A stretch of 20,192 bases of DNA from an uncultured Veillonellaceae bacterium (GCA_902488965.1 CABTYA010000008.1:1-20192), one strand, 5' to 3'. Positions 1-9,487 are shown, counted from the stretch's first letter. Translations and numbers: made by a program. The notes: generated by a model not told the origin, from the letters alone.

Positions 1-48
1 TTCAAGGAAGACTGGCGTGCGGATCTCGGCTTGCGCTGGATGTTCTAA
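1..48 (+). CDS. C-terminal end of an outer-membrane beta-barrel protein (partial)
   Basis: The window opens inside a + strand reading frame that gives 15 residues, FKEDWRADLGLRWMF, then TAA at 46-48. Alternating polar and hydrophobic residues ending in an aromatic Phe match the C-terminal beta-signal that BamA recognises on OM barrel proteins. In Negativicutes, OmpM-type porins (SLH domain plus barrel) are often encoded next to this OM cluster, so OmpM is a reasonable guess, but nothing visible here separates it from any other porin. A strong terminator follows 14 bases after the stop, so it is the last gene of its transcript. Confidence 0.6.
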   Translation, partial: FKEDWRADLGLRWMF

Positions 49-62
49 GAACATGTTTTACT

Positions 63-97
63 ATCTTCGGAAGGCATATGCCTTCCGAAGATTTTTT
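63..97 (+). terminator. Rho-independent terminator after the porin-like gene
   Basis: Bases 63-92 form a perfect 30-base inverted repeat (arms 63-77 and 78-92, realistically a 13-bp stem with a 4-base loop), followed by six T residues at 92-97. It separates the upstream porin-like gene from the mla operon. Confidence 0.9.
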
Positions 98-213
98 ATT
101 TGCCCGTTGCGAGGTAAAGCGGGATATACGTAGGGGTGAGAGGGCAGAGAGCGCTTGGGGGTGAAACGGTGCGGGCGGTACGGGCGATGCTGTCGCCGTA
201 AACGGGCAAACTA

Positions 214-222
214 TGTTAAAAT
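214..222 (+). promoter_or_regulatory. Candidate promoter for the mla operon (extended -10)
   Basis: TG-T-TAAAAT at 214-222 matches an extended -10 element with one mismatch to TATAAT. It lies 31 bases before the mlaE start, in the 156-base gap after the terminator. I see no good -35 at the usual spacing, which an extended -10 does not strictly need. The rest of the 98-253 gap shows no other recognisable element apart from the ribosome binding site GAAGGAG at 241-247. Confidence 0.4.
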
Positions 223-253
223 AAATAGATAGAGTAATCGGAAGGAGAACCGT

Positions 254-1018
254 ATGCAGGCGTTGCTTACTTCACTTGGGACAACTACATTGACAGTGCT
301 GGCACAAATCGGCGCGACGGTGCGTCTGCTCGTGATGACGTGGCGGCGAATCGGGTCGCTTTCGGTGAAGGAGACAATCCGCCAGATGTATCTCTTGGGG
401 GTCAAGTCCGCACCGATCGTCAGTTTGACATTGCTCTTTACCGGCATGGTGATGACGGTGCAGATTGCGTCCGAGCTCATCCGCTACGGGGCGGAGTTTT
501 CCATCGGGGCGATTGTGACGTTGGCGATGGGCCGCGAACTGGGTCCCGCGCTGGCCGGTGTCGTGCTGGCGGGGCGCGCGGGTGCGGCGATGACGGCGGA
601 AATCGGGACGATGAAGGTGACGGAGCAAATCGATGCGCTACGGTGCATGGCGACCGACCCCGTGAGCTATCTCGTCGTGCCGCGGATGGTCGCATGCATG
701 CTGATGTTGCCGCTGCTCGATATTTTCGGGCTTGTCATCGGAACGTTCGGCGGGATGTTGGTGGCGACGTTGGTGAACGGTATTTCGGCGCATACGTATT
801 GGACGTCGATTGATACGTTTGTCGTGCCGGCCGATGTGTATATGGGTATGATCAAGACGGTTTGTTTCGGGATGATTATCGCCGTGATCGCTTGTGATCG
901 CGGGATGCAGGCCAAGTCCGGCGCGGAAGGCGTCGGGATTGCGGTGACACAGACGGTGGTGTATGCGATGGTGATGATTTTCGCCGTGAATTATTTGTTG
1001 TCGTCGGTATTGTTTTAG
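254..1018 (+). CDS. mlaE: MlaE family phospholipid ABC transporter permease
   Basis: Inner-membrane permease of the Mla/MCE lipid transporter. It would form a dimer that binds the MlaF ATPase and the MlaD ring to move phospholipids between the membranes. The 254 residues match the usual MlaE/YrbE length. Hydrophobic segments lie near 52-72, 84-110, 140-175, 195-215 and 228-252. The family signature is clear: GRELGPAL at 93-100, then AGRAGAAMTAEIGTM at 106-120 and EQIDAL at 124-129 (the coupling region facing the ATPase). The start is set by GAAGGAG at 241-247. mlaF follows 8 bases after the stop. No mlaA, mlaB or mlaC gene is in the window, as expected for the minimal MlaEFD systems of Negativicutes. 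Confidence 0.95.
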   Translation: MQALLTSLGTTTLTVLAQIGATVRLLVMTWRRIGSLSVKETIRQMYLLGVKSAPIVSLTLLFTGMVMTVQIASELIRYGAEFSIGAIVTLAMGRELGPALAGVVLAGRAGAAMTAEIGTMKVTEQIDALRCMATDPVSYLVVPRMVACMLMLPLLDIFGLVIGTFGGMLVATLVNGISAHTYWTSIDTFVVPADVYMGMIKTVCFGMIIAVIACDRGMQAKSGAEGVGIAVTQTVVYAMVMIFAVNYLLSSVLF

Positions 1019-1026
1019 GAGGCGCC

Positions 1027-1797
1027 ATGATCGAATTACAACAGGTGACGGTGCGCTTGGGCGAACGGACGATATTGGACGGTGTGGATTTGACGGTGCA
1101 GCGCGGCGAGACGATGGTCATTCTTGGGGCGTCGGGCAGCGGCAAATCGACGATTTTGCGGGTTATCATCGGCTTGGTACGGCCGGATGCCGGGCGGGTG
1201 CTGATTGACGGCGAAGACGTGACGGATTATACGGAGCGGCAATGGAACGAGGTGCGCCGCCGGATGGGAATGGTGTTTCAGTATTCGGCGCTGTTCGATT
1301 CCATGACGGTCGGTGAAAATGTCGCGTTCGGGTTGCGGCGGCGCGGCGAGCTGACGGAGGACGAGATTCGCCGGGAAGTGGCGGCGGCGTTGGCGCGGGT
1401 CGGTCTCGACGGCCGACAGGAGTCGATGCCGGCCAGCTTGTCGGGCGGGATGAAAAAGCGCGTCAGTCTGGCACGGGCGCTGGCGACGCATCCGGAAATC
1501 GTCTTGTATGACGAACCGACCGCCGGGCTTGACCCGATTCGGTCGGCGACGGTGGATCGGTTGATTATGGAGACGCAGCGGACACTGGAGACGACGGCGG
1601 TCGTGGTGACGCACGAGTTGGTATCAGCCCGCAAGATTGCCGATCGGATGGCATTTTTGCATCAGGGATGTTTTTTGGAAATCGCACCGACAGCGGCTTT
1701 TTTGCAGTCGCGTGAGCGGTTGGTGCAACAGTTTTTGCGCGGTGAGGAAAGTTTTGAGGACAGCGGAGATGCGCAAGTCACGGAGGGAGATCGTTGA
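1027..1797 (+). CDS. mlaF: MlaF family ABC transporter ATP-binding protein
   Basis: Cytoplasmic ATPase that powers the MlaE/MlaD lipid transporter. At 256 residues it carries all motifs of an active ABC ATPase: Walker A GASGSGKST at 34-42, Q-loop FQ at 84-85, signature LSGGMKKR at 138-145, Walker B IVLYDEPT at 158-165, D-loop GLDP at 167-170 and the H-loop His196. The LSGGMKKR form of the signature is typical of the MlaF/MCE branch. An AGGAGG site at 1017-1022 sits just before the ATG and overlaps the mlaE stop region. The stop codon TGA at 1795-1797 shares its last base with the mlaD ATG, so mlaF and mlaD are probably translationally coupled. Confidence 0.96.
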   Translation: MIELQQVTVRLGERTILDGVDLTVQRGETMVILGASGSGKSTILRVIIGLVRPDAGRVLIDGEDVTDYTERQWNEVRRRMGMVFQYSALFDSMTVGENVAFGLRRRGELTEDEIRREVAAALARVGLDGRQESMPASLSGGMKKRVSLARALATHPEIVLYDEPTAGLDPIRSATVDRLIMETQRTLETTAVVVTHELVSARKIADRMAFLHQGCFLEIAPTAAFLQSRERLVQQFLRGEESFEDSGDAQVTEGDR

Positions 1798-2912
1798 TGA
1801 AGTGGACCACGGAAGCGAAGGTAGGGGCGTTTACACTGGCCGGCTTGCTGTTGTGCGCCGTCGTACTCGGCCAATTGTCGCATCTGGTGCTGTTCGGTAA
1901 GGACGGCTATCCGCTGGAAGCGATATTCCGTGAAGTCGGCGGTCTGTCCAAAGGCAATGTCGTGCGCTATTCGGGCGTCGATATCGGCCGGGTGGATGAT
2001 GTGCGCGTACGCGGCCAAGAGGTGGCGGTGCGGCTGAAAATCAACGAGGATGTCGAAATCCCGAAAAATTCGCAATTCACGATTGAGACGACGGGCGTCA
2101 TGGGCGAGCATTATGTGGCAATCGTACCGGGCGACGGCAGAACGGGGTATCTGGCGGCGGGAGATGTTGTCGCGGGCGGACCGACGGGCGGTATGGATGC
2201 GCTGATGCGCAAGGCCGACCGGCTGATTGTGTCGATGCAGCAGGCGATGGACTCGGTCAATCGGATTGTCGGTGATGAAGAGCTGCAGTCGTCGCTCAAA
2301 CACACGGTCGCCAATGTCGAAACACTGTCGGGAGAGATGATCGTTCTTTCGGGCTCGATTGAAGCGCTCAGTACTGATATGCAGGCGTTGCTGGCGCGGC
2401 TGGACGGAGACGGACAGGCGAGCGGCGATTTGCGGGCGATTTTACATAATATGCGCGAGACGTCGAACAACGCCCGCGTGGTGTCCGACCGTTTGCGGAG
2501 CGGTCCGAAAGCGGCGGGCGCATTTGCGGGAGCGCATCTCAATTTGTTGTATAATATGAAACAAAGCAAGTACGGTTTTGAGGTCGGTACGGATATCGGT
2601 CGGGAGAACGGATTTGTCCGTCTCGGCGGGGAAGGTATCGGTGACGAAACCAAACTTAATCTGCAATACGGTAAGCGTAACGGCGATTGGACGGGGCGGA
2701 TCGGTATGGTACGCAGCAAACCGGGCGCAGGGGTCGATTATCGGCGCGGCAATTGGAAATGGACGGCCGAGGCCTATGATTTGAACGACATGCACTATCG
2801 GTTGCGCGCCCAATGGCAGGCGGACAAGGAATGGAGCCTGTTGGGACAGGCGATTTGGCCGAACAGCTCGCCGGATGGCGGCTGGTATATCGGGGCCGGT
2901 TATACATTGTAA
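1797..2912 (+). CDS. mlaD: MlaD: MCE-domain protein with C-terminal outer-membrane beta-barrel
   Basis: Substrate-binding MCE subunit of the Mla transporter. Order along the 371 residues: a short cytoplasmic start, one membrane helix near 8-26, an MCE domain near 37-112 (including VGGLSKGNVVRYSGVDIG), a long mostly helical stretch near 133-235, and about 127 residues of amphipathic beta strands (245-371) ending WYIGAGYTL. E. coli MlaD is about half this length and has no barrel. Published work on Veillonella parvula describes this elongated MlaD as an envelope-spanning bridge with an OM barrel and no MlaA or MlaC; the sequence here fits that. I chose ATG 1797, placed 8 bases after GGAGGGA (1782-1788). 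TTG 1794 one codon earlier is the alternative. Confidence 0.93.
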   Translation: MKWTTEAKVGAFTLAGLLLCAVVLGQLSHLVLFGKDGYPLEAIFREVGGLSKGNVVRYSGVDIGRVDDVRVRGQEVAVRLKINEDVEIPKNSQFTIETTGVMGEHYVAIVPGDGRTGYLAAGDVVAGGPTGGMDALMRKADRLIVSMQQAMDSVNRIVGDEELQSSLKHTVANVETLSGEMIVLSGSIEALSTDMQALLARLDGDGQASGDLRAILHNMRETSNNARVVSDRLRSGPKAAGAFAGAHLNLLYNMKQSKYGFEVGTDIGRENGFVRLGGEGIGDETKLNLQYGKRNGDWTGRIGMVRSKPGAGVDYRRGNWKWTAEAYDLNDMHYRLRAQWQADKEWSLLGQAIWPNSSPDGGWYIGAGYTL

Positions 2913-2927
2913 GAAAGGACGGATAGG

Positions 2928-4376
2928 ATGAAGGGGACAAAACGGACAGCGATGCGGGCGGCAGCGGTGTTGCTGGCGTGCGGAGTCGGTATGACGGCGA
3001 CCGCGGCCGATGGACAGATGACAAAGACGGTGACGGGGCTCGACGTCGTGACGGGAGTCGTGCCGATTGCAACGGTAGCGCCTGTGACGGGAGAAACGCT
3101 GGCAATCGATTTGCCGACGGCGGTACAGTTGGCGGTCAATCAAAACCACGCCATTCGCATTGCGGAGCATAAGGCCCGCGCTGCGGCGGCGACGGTGTCG
3201 GAAGTGGCGGCGAGCAAGAATCCGTCACTGGATTTCCAATTCGGCGGCTCCAAGTTCAAGACACGAACGGAAATTGTGCAGATTACCGATCCGCGGACGG
3301 GAAAAATCGTCGATTATCCCGTAAAGATCGATCACGGCTACCACAACAGTTTGTCGGTCACATGGCCGATCTGGACGGGCGGCCGTGCGGAACGGGGGAT
3401 CGATGCGGCGCGTGACGCACGCGATATCGCCGCGTGGGAAGTGGTCAAGCAGGAGGCCGATGTGAAGTATCGGACGACGGCGGCGTATTACCAGTTGGTG
3501 GAAGCGCTGAATTTGCGTGATATTGCGGATACGGCGGTAGAGAACCTGCATGCGCATGTGGACAATGTACAGGCGCATTTTGACGCGGGTGTCGTCGCCA
3601 AACTCGACGTATTGTCATCGCAAGTCGCATTGGCGAATGCCCAGGAAAAGCAAATTGCCGCGGCCAACGGCGCGGCGCTTGCGCAGGCGAATTTGAATCA
3701 TTTGATGCGTTTGCCGCAGACGACGACGCTCCGAGCGGATAAGAGCGATTTGCCGCAACGTGAGCTGGCGCTCTCGCTCGATCAGGCGGTGGCGTATGCC
3801 TTGGATCATCGCTGGGAACTGATGCAGGCGGAACTCGGCGTCAGTGCGGCCGAGGCGCAGCTGGCGGGAGCGAAAGCCGGCCATTTGCCGACAGTCGGCG
3901 TCAAGGCGGAGATGAGTTGGCAGGACAAGGATTTCCCGGGATTTAAGAATGAAAATTGGACCGTAACGGGTGCGGTCAGCTGGCCGCTTTTTGACGGCGG
4001 TGCTACGGCGGCCAAGACGGCGGGGGCGAAAGCGCATCTCGAGGAAGCGCGCGAAACGCTCGCCCAAGCACGGGAAGGTATCCGTTTGGATGTCACCAAG
4101 GCGTATCTTGACGCCCAAAGTGCGCGGCAACGGATTGCAACGCATACCCGTATCGTCGAACAGGCACAGGAAGCCTTCGCTATCGCACGGGTACGCTATC
4201 GTGCGGGCGTGGGGATCAACCTCGACGTACTCGACGCCCAGTTGCAGCTCGACCAGGCGCGGACGAATTATGTAACGGCGTTGTTTGATTACAATGTCGG
4301 TCTGGCGCGTTTGGAGCAGGCGATGGGGGTACCCGCGGTGGTACGTGAAACGCAGCCGCGGACGGCACGTGAGTAG
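2928..4376 (+). CDS. tolC: TolC family outer-membrane efflux protein
   Basis: OM channel of the TolC type, which would work with tripartite efflux pumps or type I secretion systems. The 482 residues begin with a signal peptide (hydrophobic 11-26, cleavage near ATA/AD). Two outer-membrane-efflux repeats follow. The first starts near 63 (LAIDLPTAVQLAVNQNHAIR) and the second near 280 (LSLDQAVAYALDHRWELMQA), each with long Ala/Gln-rich helices and barrel strands such as NENWTVTGAVSWPLFDGG. A conserved ARVRYRAGVGINLDVLDAQ helix lies near the end. It begins 15 bases after mlaD, so it is very likely in the mla operon. No adaptor or inner-membrane pump gene is nearby, so its partners must be encoded elsewhere. 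Confidence 0.92.
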   Translation: MKGTKRTAMRAAAVLLACGVGMTATAADGQMTKTVTGLDVVTGVVPIATVAPVTGETLAIDLPTAVQLAVNQNHAIRIAEHKARAAAATVSEVAASKNPSLDFQFGGSKFKTRTEIVQITDPRTGKIVDYPVKIDHGYHNSLSVTWPIWTGGRAERGIDAARDARDIAAWEVVKQEADVKYRTTAAYYQLVEALNLRDIADTAVENLHAHVDNVQAHFDAGVVAKLDVLSSQVALANAQEKQIAAANGAALAQANLNHLMRLPQTTTLRADKSDLPQRELALSLDQAVAYALDHRWELMQAELGVSAAEAQLAGAKAGHLPTVGVKAEMSWQDKDFPGFKNENWTVTGAVSWPLFDGGATAAKTAGAKAHLEEARETLAQAREGIRLDVTKAYLDAQSARQRIATHTRIVEQAQEAFAIARVRYRAGVGINLDVLDAQLQLDQARTNYVTALFDYNVGLARLEQAMGVPAVVRETQPRTARE

Positions 4377-4467
4377 GTGTAACTCGGCGCATTGATCGGG
4401 AACATCCTGGGATGAAATCAAGACCTCCGGCCGCAAGATGGCGGGGCGGCGGGGAAGGGAGTCGAAA

Positions 4468-7400
4468 GTGGGTCTGACGACCAAACAATGGCTGGCCGGT
4501 ATTGCCGGAACGGCTGTCGGTGCGGGGATCGGTGTATACGGCGTATTGGTGCCGCAGCTCACCGATGCCGCACCGGAGTGGATTGACCGTGCCTTGGCGG
4601 AAAATCTCAACGGGACGGTGCAGTACGAGCAATTGCATATCAACGGCAATCTGGATGTGACGGCACGCGATGTCATTGTCCGTGATGCCGAAGGGCGGAC
4701 GGTGGCGGTGCTCGACGGGTTGACCGTGGGGTGGACAATCCCGCGGCTGGCGGCATATTTGTTGACGGACCGCGAGGCGTTGAGCGTGATCGATCGGATC
4801 GAGCTGGATGCGCCGACGGTGTACTTGCGCGAAGAGGCGGACCGGTCGTGGAATATCAACACGCTGATCAAAGAAAAGGACACGCAAACGCCCTTCTCTT
4901 TGCGTGCGAAAATTGCCGTGAATGACGGCCGTGCCGAGCTGACATTCCAAGACGAGCCGCCGTTGTCCTTGCAGTCGATTCAGGCCTTGGTCGATTTGTC
5001 CGAATATCCGCAGGTGACGGGGGACGTTCGTTTGGCGCATGCGTCGGGCTCGCTGCATGCCCGCGGCTCTTATACGTCCGCGGATGACTTTGCTCTGCAG
5101 GCCGAGGGCGACCGCACGCCGCTGATGCTGGCCATGCGTGTCCTGCCGCAGGATATCCCGCTGCAAATCACGGCGGGCGAGGCGCGTGAATGGACTGCGG
5201 ACGTGTCGCGCCGGGAGGGTGTGCTGTCGTACCGGGTCAAAGGCCGGCTCGAAGACGGTGCATTGACCTATGACGATACCTATCACGTGGCGGATCTTAC
5301 GGGCGATGTCGAGGTCGACCCGCGGCAAGTGTCGTTCTGGCGGACGAAGTTGACCGTCAACGAGCAGCCGCTGGAGGCGCAGGGACGGGTCCTTTTGCAG
5401 GCCGACCCTGCACTTGACGTGGATGTACGTACGACAGGCGTCGAAGCGAATCGCTTGGCGGCGATCCCGCTGCAAGGGAAAGTGGCGGGTAACGTGCATA
5501 TCGGCGGTACGACGACGGATCTTGCGGCGGACGGTGCGCTGATGATGGCGGACGGCCGTTGGGAAGATACGCCGATTTCGCGGGCGTTTGCCCGATTTAC
5601 CTATCGGAGCGGTGTCGTTCGCATCGCCGACGCGGTTACGGGGATCGGCGACGGGCGCGTGCGCGGCAGCGGGTATTATAATTTACAGACAAAGAGCGGT
5701 CGCGGCGATGTGCGGTTGACGAATGTCGATGCGGCGCTTCTCCCTCTCTCCGAGTCGGTGACGGGGATTATCAACGGTACGGCGCAGGTCGCGGCACAGG
5801 ACGGTGCGGTGCAGGCCGAGGCGATATTGCAGGGTACGGGCGTCGGTGCGCGCGGTGTGACGGCGGATACGGCGATGGCGGATATCGCGATAGCCGACGG
5901 GGATATTTTGGTACGGCGGCTGACGGGAACGGCGGACGGCGGCACGTTTTCCGCGACGGGTACATGGGGCGATACCGCCGATTTGCGCTGGACAGCCAAT
6001 GACCTGCCGCTTGCGCGGCTGGCACCGGCGGCCGGTGTGGACATGGCGGGGCGGTTGACCGCGGCCGGGACGGTGACGGGAGCTACGGACGCCCCGGACA
6101 TCGAGGCCTCGGTATCCGCGCGTGACGGCGCAATCAAAGGCGTGGCGTTCCGCCGCGTGACGGGGCATGTCCGGTATGCGGACGGCCGAATGATATTGCA
6201 GGACGGCCGATGGCTTGATGAAGACGGGATGCAGACCGTGGCGGGGACCATCGACCTGCGTGATAACGGCCGCCTTGATTTGCGTGCCCAAGGCACGCGC
6301 GGCCGCTTGGAACATTGGCTTGCCGCTGCAGGAATGGAGGGGCTGGCCACGGGCTGGTTCGACCATGCGTTGACCGTCGGCGGGACAATCGACGCCCCTG
6401 AGGTACAGGGGGCGATTCACGCGTGGGACGGCTCGGTTGCAGGCGAGCTTTATCAGGACATGCGTGCCGACTATCGGTATGCGGCGGGTGCGGTGGCGTT
6501 CGATGCCCGGGCCTCCCTCTATAACGGCACGGTGACCGCGACGGGGACGGCGTCGCCTTCACAGCTGAATATTGATTGGGTCGCGGACCATATCGACGTG
6601 GATCGGATTTTGCGTGAGCGCAATACGATGCAGGCGCAGGGATTTGTCCGTGCCCAAGGCCGCATTGTCGGGCGGCCCGATGATCCCGCCGTCTATGCGA
6701 CCGTGACCGGTGACGGCTTGACGGTTAACGGCGAGGCCGTGGAAGACGCCTCCGCCGAGGTCGCTTACCACGGCGGCGTCGTCGCATTGCGCCACGCGCA
6801 GTTCCGTCAACATGACGGCGTGTACCGTTTCGACGGGAGCTACCGTCTGCCGACGGGCGCTATCGAAGGCGCGGGAGAAGTGACGGCGGTCGATATTACC
6901 CGCCTGCTGCATCTGGTGAATGCGGATATGCCGCATTTGACGGGCTTGATTGACGGACGGATACAGGTCCGCGGGACAACGGAAAATCCCGGCGTGAGTG
7001 TGCGCGGACGTTGGACGCAGGGCGCGGTACGGGACCTTCCCATCGGCGATACGGCACTGGATGTGTCGCTGGCCGATCGCGTCGTGCGGATTCGCCAACT
7101 GCGGATGCCCCTCGGTGAGGGCGTGTTGGCGGCGCAGGGCACGGCGGCGCTGGACGGCGATGTGGATATGCAGGTCGCCGCGCAGCATATCGATGCCCGC
7201 TATTTGCAGGCGTTTATGAATCAAGACCCCACCCTGACGGGCGATGTGCGTTTCAGTGCCGTCGTGACGGGAAAGACCGCTTCCCCGTCGGTGGATATGT
7301 CGTTTGACGTGGCGAACGGGACCTACAATCATGTCGCGTTTGATCATTTCATCGGCTTGTTGAACTTGGAAGACGGCGTCATTCGGATCAATCAGACCTT

Positions 7401-8733
7401 GCTGGAACGCGACCCGTACCGCTTGAGCGTGTACGGTACCGTACCGGTAGCGGCACTGACGCGGCAGGGACGTTCGGACAATGCGTCCGACTCCATGCAG
7501 GTCGAAGTCAAACTCGACAAGGCAGATTTGGAGCTGTTGACGGCCATCTCGCCGAGTGTGACGGCGGCGAGCGGTGCGACCCGCGGCGGTTTGGTTATCA
7601 GCGGTACGCTCGCCGACCCGCGCGTCGACGGCCGCATTTATGTCGAAGACGGCAGTCTGACACTGGCTACGATGCATACGGCGGCGGAACATATCCGCAT
7701 GGATCTCAATTTCGCCGGCAAGACGGCGGATTGGAAACTGCGCAGCGATATCGGCGGCGGCGTACTCACGAGCGAAGGCGACATGTATTGGGATCAGGCG
7801 ATGCCGTACCGCCTGCAAGGGACGCTTCGCGCCGACCGCATCAATCCGAAGAGCGATTATTACAACGGCACACTGAATGCGGACTTGGCACTGGGGATGG
7901 AAGGCGGTTTGCCGTCGATTGCGGGGACGGTCGATACCGACCATACCAAGATCGACATTCCCTTCACCTTCAGCGACAGCGGCGAGATGATGCCGATTGC
8001 GCTGGATGTGGCGGTGCGGCTGGGTGAAGGAACACGGCTGTACAATTCGTACTTGTACGATTTGGATATTGACGGCGAGGTGCATGCCCGCGGCACGACG
8101 GCCGCGCCGGATATGAGCGGCCGCGTCAACGTTCGCAAGGGACATCTCAAGTACCTCAACAACAAATTCCGCGTCGCGGAAGGATATGCCGATTTCAACA
8201 GCGGCAGTGGCTTTTTGCCGAATCTGTATGTGGATGCGGCGACGACGTTCAATCAATACCGTATTCGCTTGCAGGCGACGGGTCTGCCGACCGCGTTGGA
8301 TTTGCAGTTGTCGTCCGAGCCGAATCTGACCAAGGAAGAAATCGTCACGATGCTCACACTGCATACGGGCGATATCAACGACTTGAGCAAAGCCGATGCG
8401 AATATTCTTCTCGGCGCGGCCGCGCAGATGCTGATCTTCGGCAGTTTGGAAGGACGTTTGCAAGAGACTTTCGGCCTCGATATGATCAATATCACGACCG
8501 GCTCGCTCGATCCGTTTACCACGACAACGAACAGCAATACCGGCGTGCTTTACAATATCGAAATCGGCAAGTATTTGTTTGACGATTTCATGTTGACGGC
8601 GGCGACCGGCGTCAACAATCGGCAATACAATATCGGCTTCCGCTATGATATCAATCGGCATCTCAGTGCCGGAGGCTGGGCCAACAGTGAACACAATTAC
8701 TACATCGGTACGCAATGGAAATGGCGGTTTTAG
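4468..8733 (+). CDS. tamB: TamB family translocation/assembly module protein (AsmA-like)
   Basis: Very large inner-membrane-anchored periplasmic protein, about 1421 residues, of the TamB/DUF490 family. It has one N-terminal membrane helix (about 6-30). A long series of short beta-strand segments rich in the pattern DG-x-(I/V)-x-(G/A)-x-(G/A)-T fits the hydrophobic-groove 'taco' fold thought to carry phospholipids to the OM. A conserved TamB domain fills roughly the last 340 residues and ends in WKWRF. In V. parvula, tamB mutations suppress mla defects, which suggests opposite transport directions, so its place beside mlaEFD is meaningful. Start: GTG 4468 has AAGGGAG at 4455-4461 with good spacing. 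An in-frame ATG at 4438 would add 10 residues but lacks a clear ribosome binding site. Confidence 0.93.
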   Translation: MGLTTKQWLAGIAGTAVGAGIGVYGVLVPQLTDAAPEWIDRALAENLNGTVQYEQLHINGNLDVTARDVIVRDAEGRTVAVLDGLTVGWTIPRLAAYLLTDREALSVIDRIELDAPTVYLREEADRSWNINTLIKEKDTQTPFSLRAKIAVNDGRAELTFQDEPPLSLQSIQALVDLSEYPQVTGDVRLAHASGSLHARGSYTSADDFALQAEGDRTPLMLAMRVLPQDIPLQITAGEAREWTADVSRREGVLSYRVKGRLEDGALTYDDTYHVADLTGDVEVDPRQVSFWRTKLTVNEQPLEAQGRVLLQADPALDVDVRTTGVEANRLAAIPLQGKVAGNVHIGGTTTDLAADGALMMADGRWEDTPISRAFARFTYRSGVVRIADAVTGIGDGRVRGSGYYNLQTKSGRGDVRLTNVDAALLPLSESVTGIINGTAQVAAQDGAVQAEAILQGTGVGARGVTADTAMADIAIADGDILVRRLTGTADGGTFSATGTWGDTADLRWTANDLPLARLAPAAGVDMAGRLTAAGTVTGATDAPDIEASVSARDGAIKGVAFRRVTGHVRYADGRMILQDGRWLDEDGMQTVAGTIDLRDNGRLDLRAQGTRGRLEHWLAAAGMEGLATGWFDHALTVGGTIDAPEVQGAIHAWDGSVAGELYQDMRADYRYAAGAVAFDARASLYNGTVTATGTASPSQLNIDWVADHIDVDRILRERNTMQAQGFVRAQGRIVGRPDDPAVYATVTGDGLTVNGEAVEDASAEVAYHGGVVALRHAQFRQHDGVYRFDGSYRLPTGAIEGAGEVTAVDITRLLHLVNADMPHLTGLIDGRIQVRGTTENPGVSVRGRWTQGAVRDLPIGDTALDVSLADRVVRIRQLRMPLGEGVLAAQGTAALDGDVDMQVAAQHIDARYLQAFMNQDPTLTGDVRFSAVVTGKTASPSVDMSFDVANGTYNHVAFDHFIGLLNLEDGVIRINQTLLERDPYRLSVYGTVPVAALTRQGRSDNASDSMQVEVKLDKADLELLTAISPSVTAASGATRGGLVISGTLADPRVDGRIYVEDGSLTLATMHTAAEHIRMDLNFAGKTADWKLRSDIGGGVLTSEGDMYWDQAMPYRLQGTLRADRINPKSDYYNGTLNADLALGMEGGLPSIAGTVDTDHTKIDIPFTFSDSGEMMPIALDVAVRLGEGTRLYNSYLYDLDIDGEVHARGTTAAPDMSGRVNVRKGHLKYLNNKFRVAEGYADFNSGSGFLPNLYVDAATTFNQYRIRLQATGLPTALDLQLSSEPNLTKEEIVTMLTLHTGDINDLSKADANILLGAAAQMLIFGSLEGRLQETFGLDMINITTGSLDPFTTTTNSNTGVLYNIEIGKYLFDDFMLTAATGVNNRQYNIGFRYDINRHLSAGGWANSEHNYYIGTQWKWRF

Positions 8734-8754
8734 TACTGCCGGAAAGGAGGACGC

Positions 8755-9384
8755 ATGCTGGCGGAATATTTAGCCGAACTGGCAACGGTCGAGATTCTCG
8801 AACCGGAAGAAGAACGCGCGCTGTGGCAGGCCTATACACAGCACCATGACGATGCTGCCCGCGAGCGTCTCATTGCGTGTTATCAGCCGCTGGTCTTCAA
8901 AGAGGCGACACGGCTGCAACGGCAGGAACATCTCTTGCTCGATTTGGTGCAGGAAGGGTCGGTGGGACTGATCGAGGCGGCGGAGCGGTACGACTATACG
9001 CGCGGCGTGGCGTTTTCGCTCTATGCGCGGCATCGAATCCGCGGCCGGATGCTGGACTATCTCGAACGAAACGGCATGGAAGTGCCCGTACCGTCCACCA
9101 TCTGGGAGGACACCTTGGCGACGGAAGAACGCACGGCCGCACCGACGGACGCGTTTGAACGCGCGGATCGCGGGCTGTTGTGGGAGGAGGTGCGGCAGGC
9201 ACTCGACCGCTTGCCCCCCAAGGAGCGGCTGGTGGTCGAAAGCATCTACATCGGTGAGCGCGAACCGAAAGAAGTCGCCGATGCGCTGGCGGTCAGTCGG
9301 ACCTATATTTATCAGTTGCAGAAGAAGGGCATTCGCCGCTTGCGCGGGATGCTGAGCCGCTTGATGCAGGAGCGCAAGAACTGA
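8755..9384 (+). CDS. Sigma-70 family RNA polymerase sigma factor
   Basis: Compact sigma factor of 209 residues. Region 2 spans about 38-105 and is canonical (LLDLVQEGSVGLIEAAERYD at 61-80, then FSLYARHRIRGRMLDYL, the -10 recognition and melting part). A short linker at about 106-140 replaces region 3. Region 4 spans about 147-203, with DRLPPKERLVVE and a helix-turn-helix at about 170-196 (EVADALAVSRTYIYQLQKKG). It lacks region 1.1 and full region 3, so it is not the housekeeping factor; it resembles FliA/WhiG/SigF-like or ECF-like groups without a close match I can name. A strong AAAGGAGG at 8743-8750 precedes the ATG, 21 bases after tamB. Its location suggests control of envelope genes, which is inference. 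Confidence 0.9.
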   Translation: MLAEYLAELATVEILEPEEERALWQAYTQHHDDAARERLIACYQPLVFKEATRLQRQEHLLLDLVQEGSVGLIEAAERYDYTRGVAFSLYARHRIRGRMLDYLERNGMEVPVPSTIWEDTLATEERTAAPTDAFERADRGLLWEEVRQALDRLPPKERLVVESIYIGEREPKEVADALAVSRTYIYQLQKKGIRRLRGMLSRLMQERKN

Positions 9385-9487
9385 CGGCGGTCAAAAGGAG
9401 TGGAAAATCAAAGAAAAAAGAAGAAAACCGACGCAGAAGCCCGATGACAAATGCTGACGGGATTTCGGCGAGGGACGGTGTGTCGGG

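Noticed and set aside
63..92. The perfect 30-base palindrome as an operator or uptake sequence
   Set aside because: The T-run and its place just after a stop codon make an intrinsic terminator the simpler reading; I saw no second copy in the window.
4216..5499. A 427-codon minus-strand frame (and a similar one at 3615-4883)
   Set aside because: They cross the tolC/tamB junction on the wrong strand with low-complexity Arg/Pro/His-rich translations; shadow frames.
6559..8715. A 718-codon open frame on the minus strand
   Set aside because: It lies exactly antisense to tamB, whose frame is supported by family features. The translation is rich in Arg/His/Gln with no domains, as expected for a shadow frame in GC-rich coding DNA.
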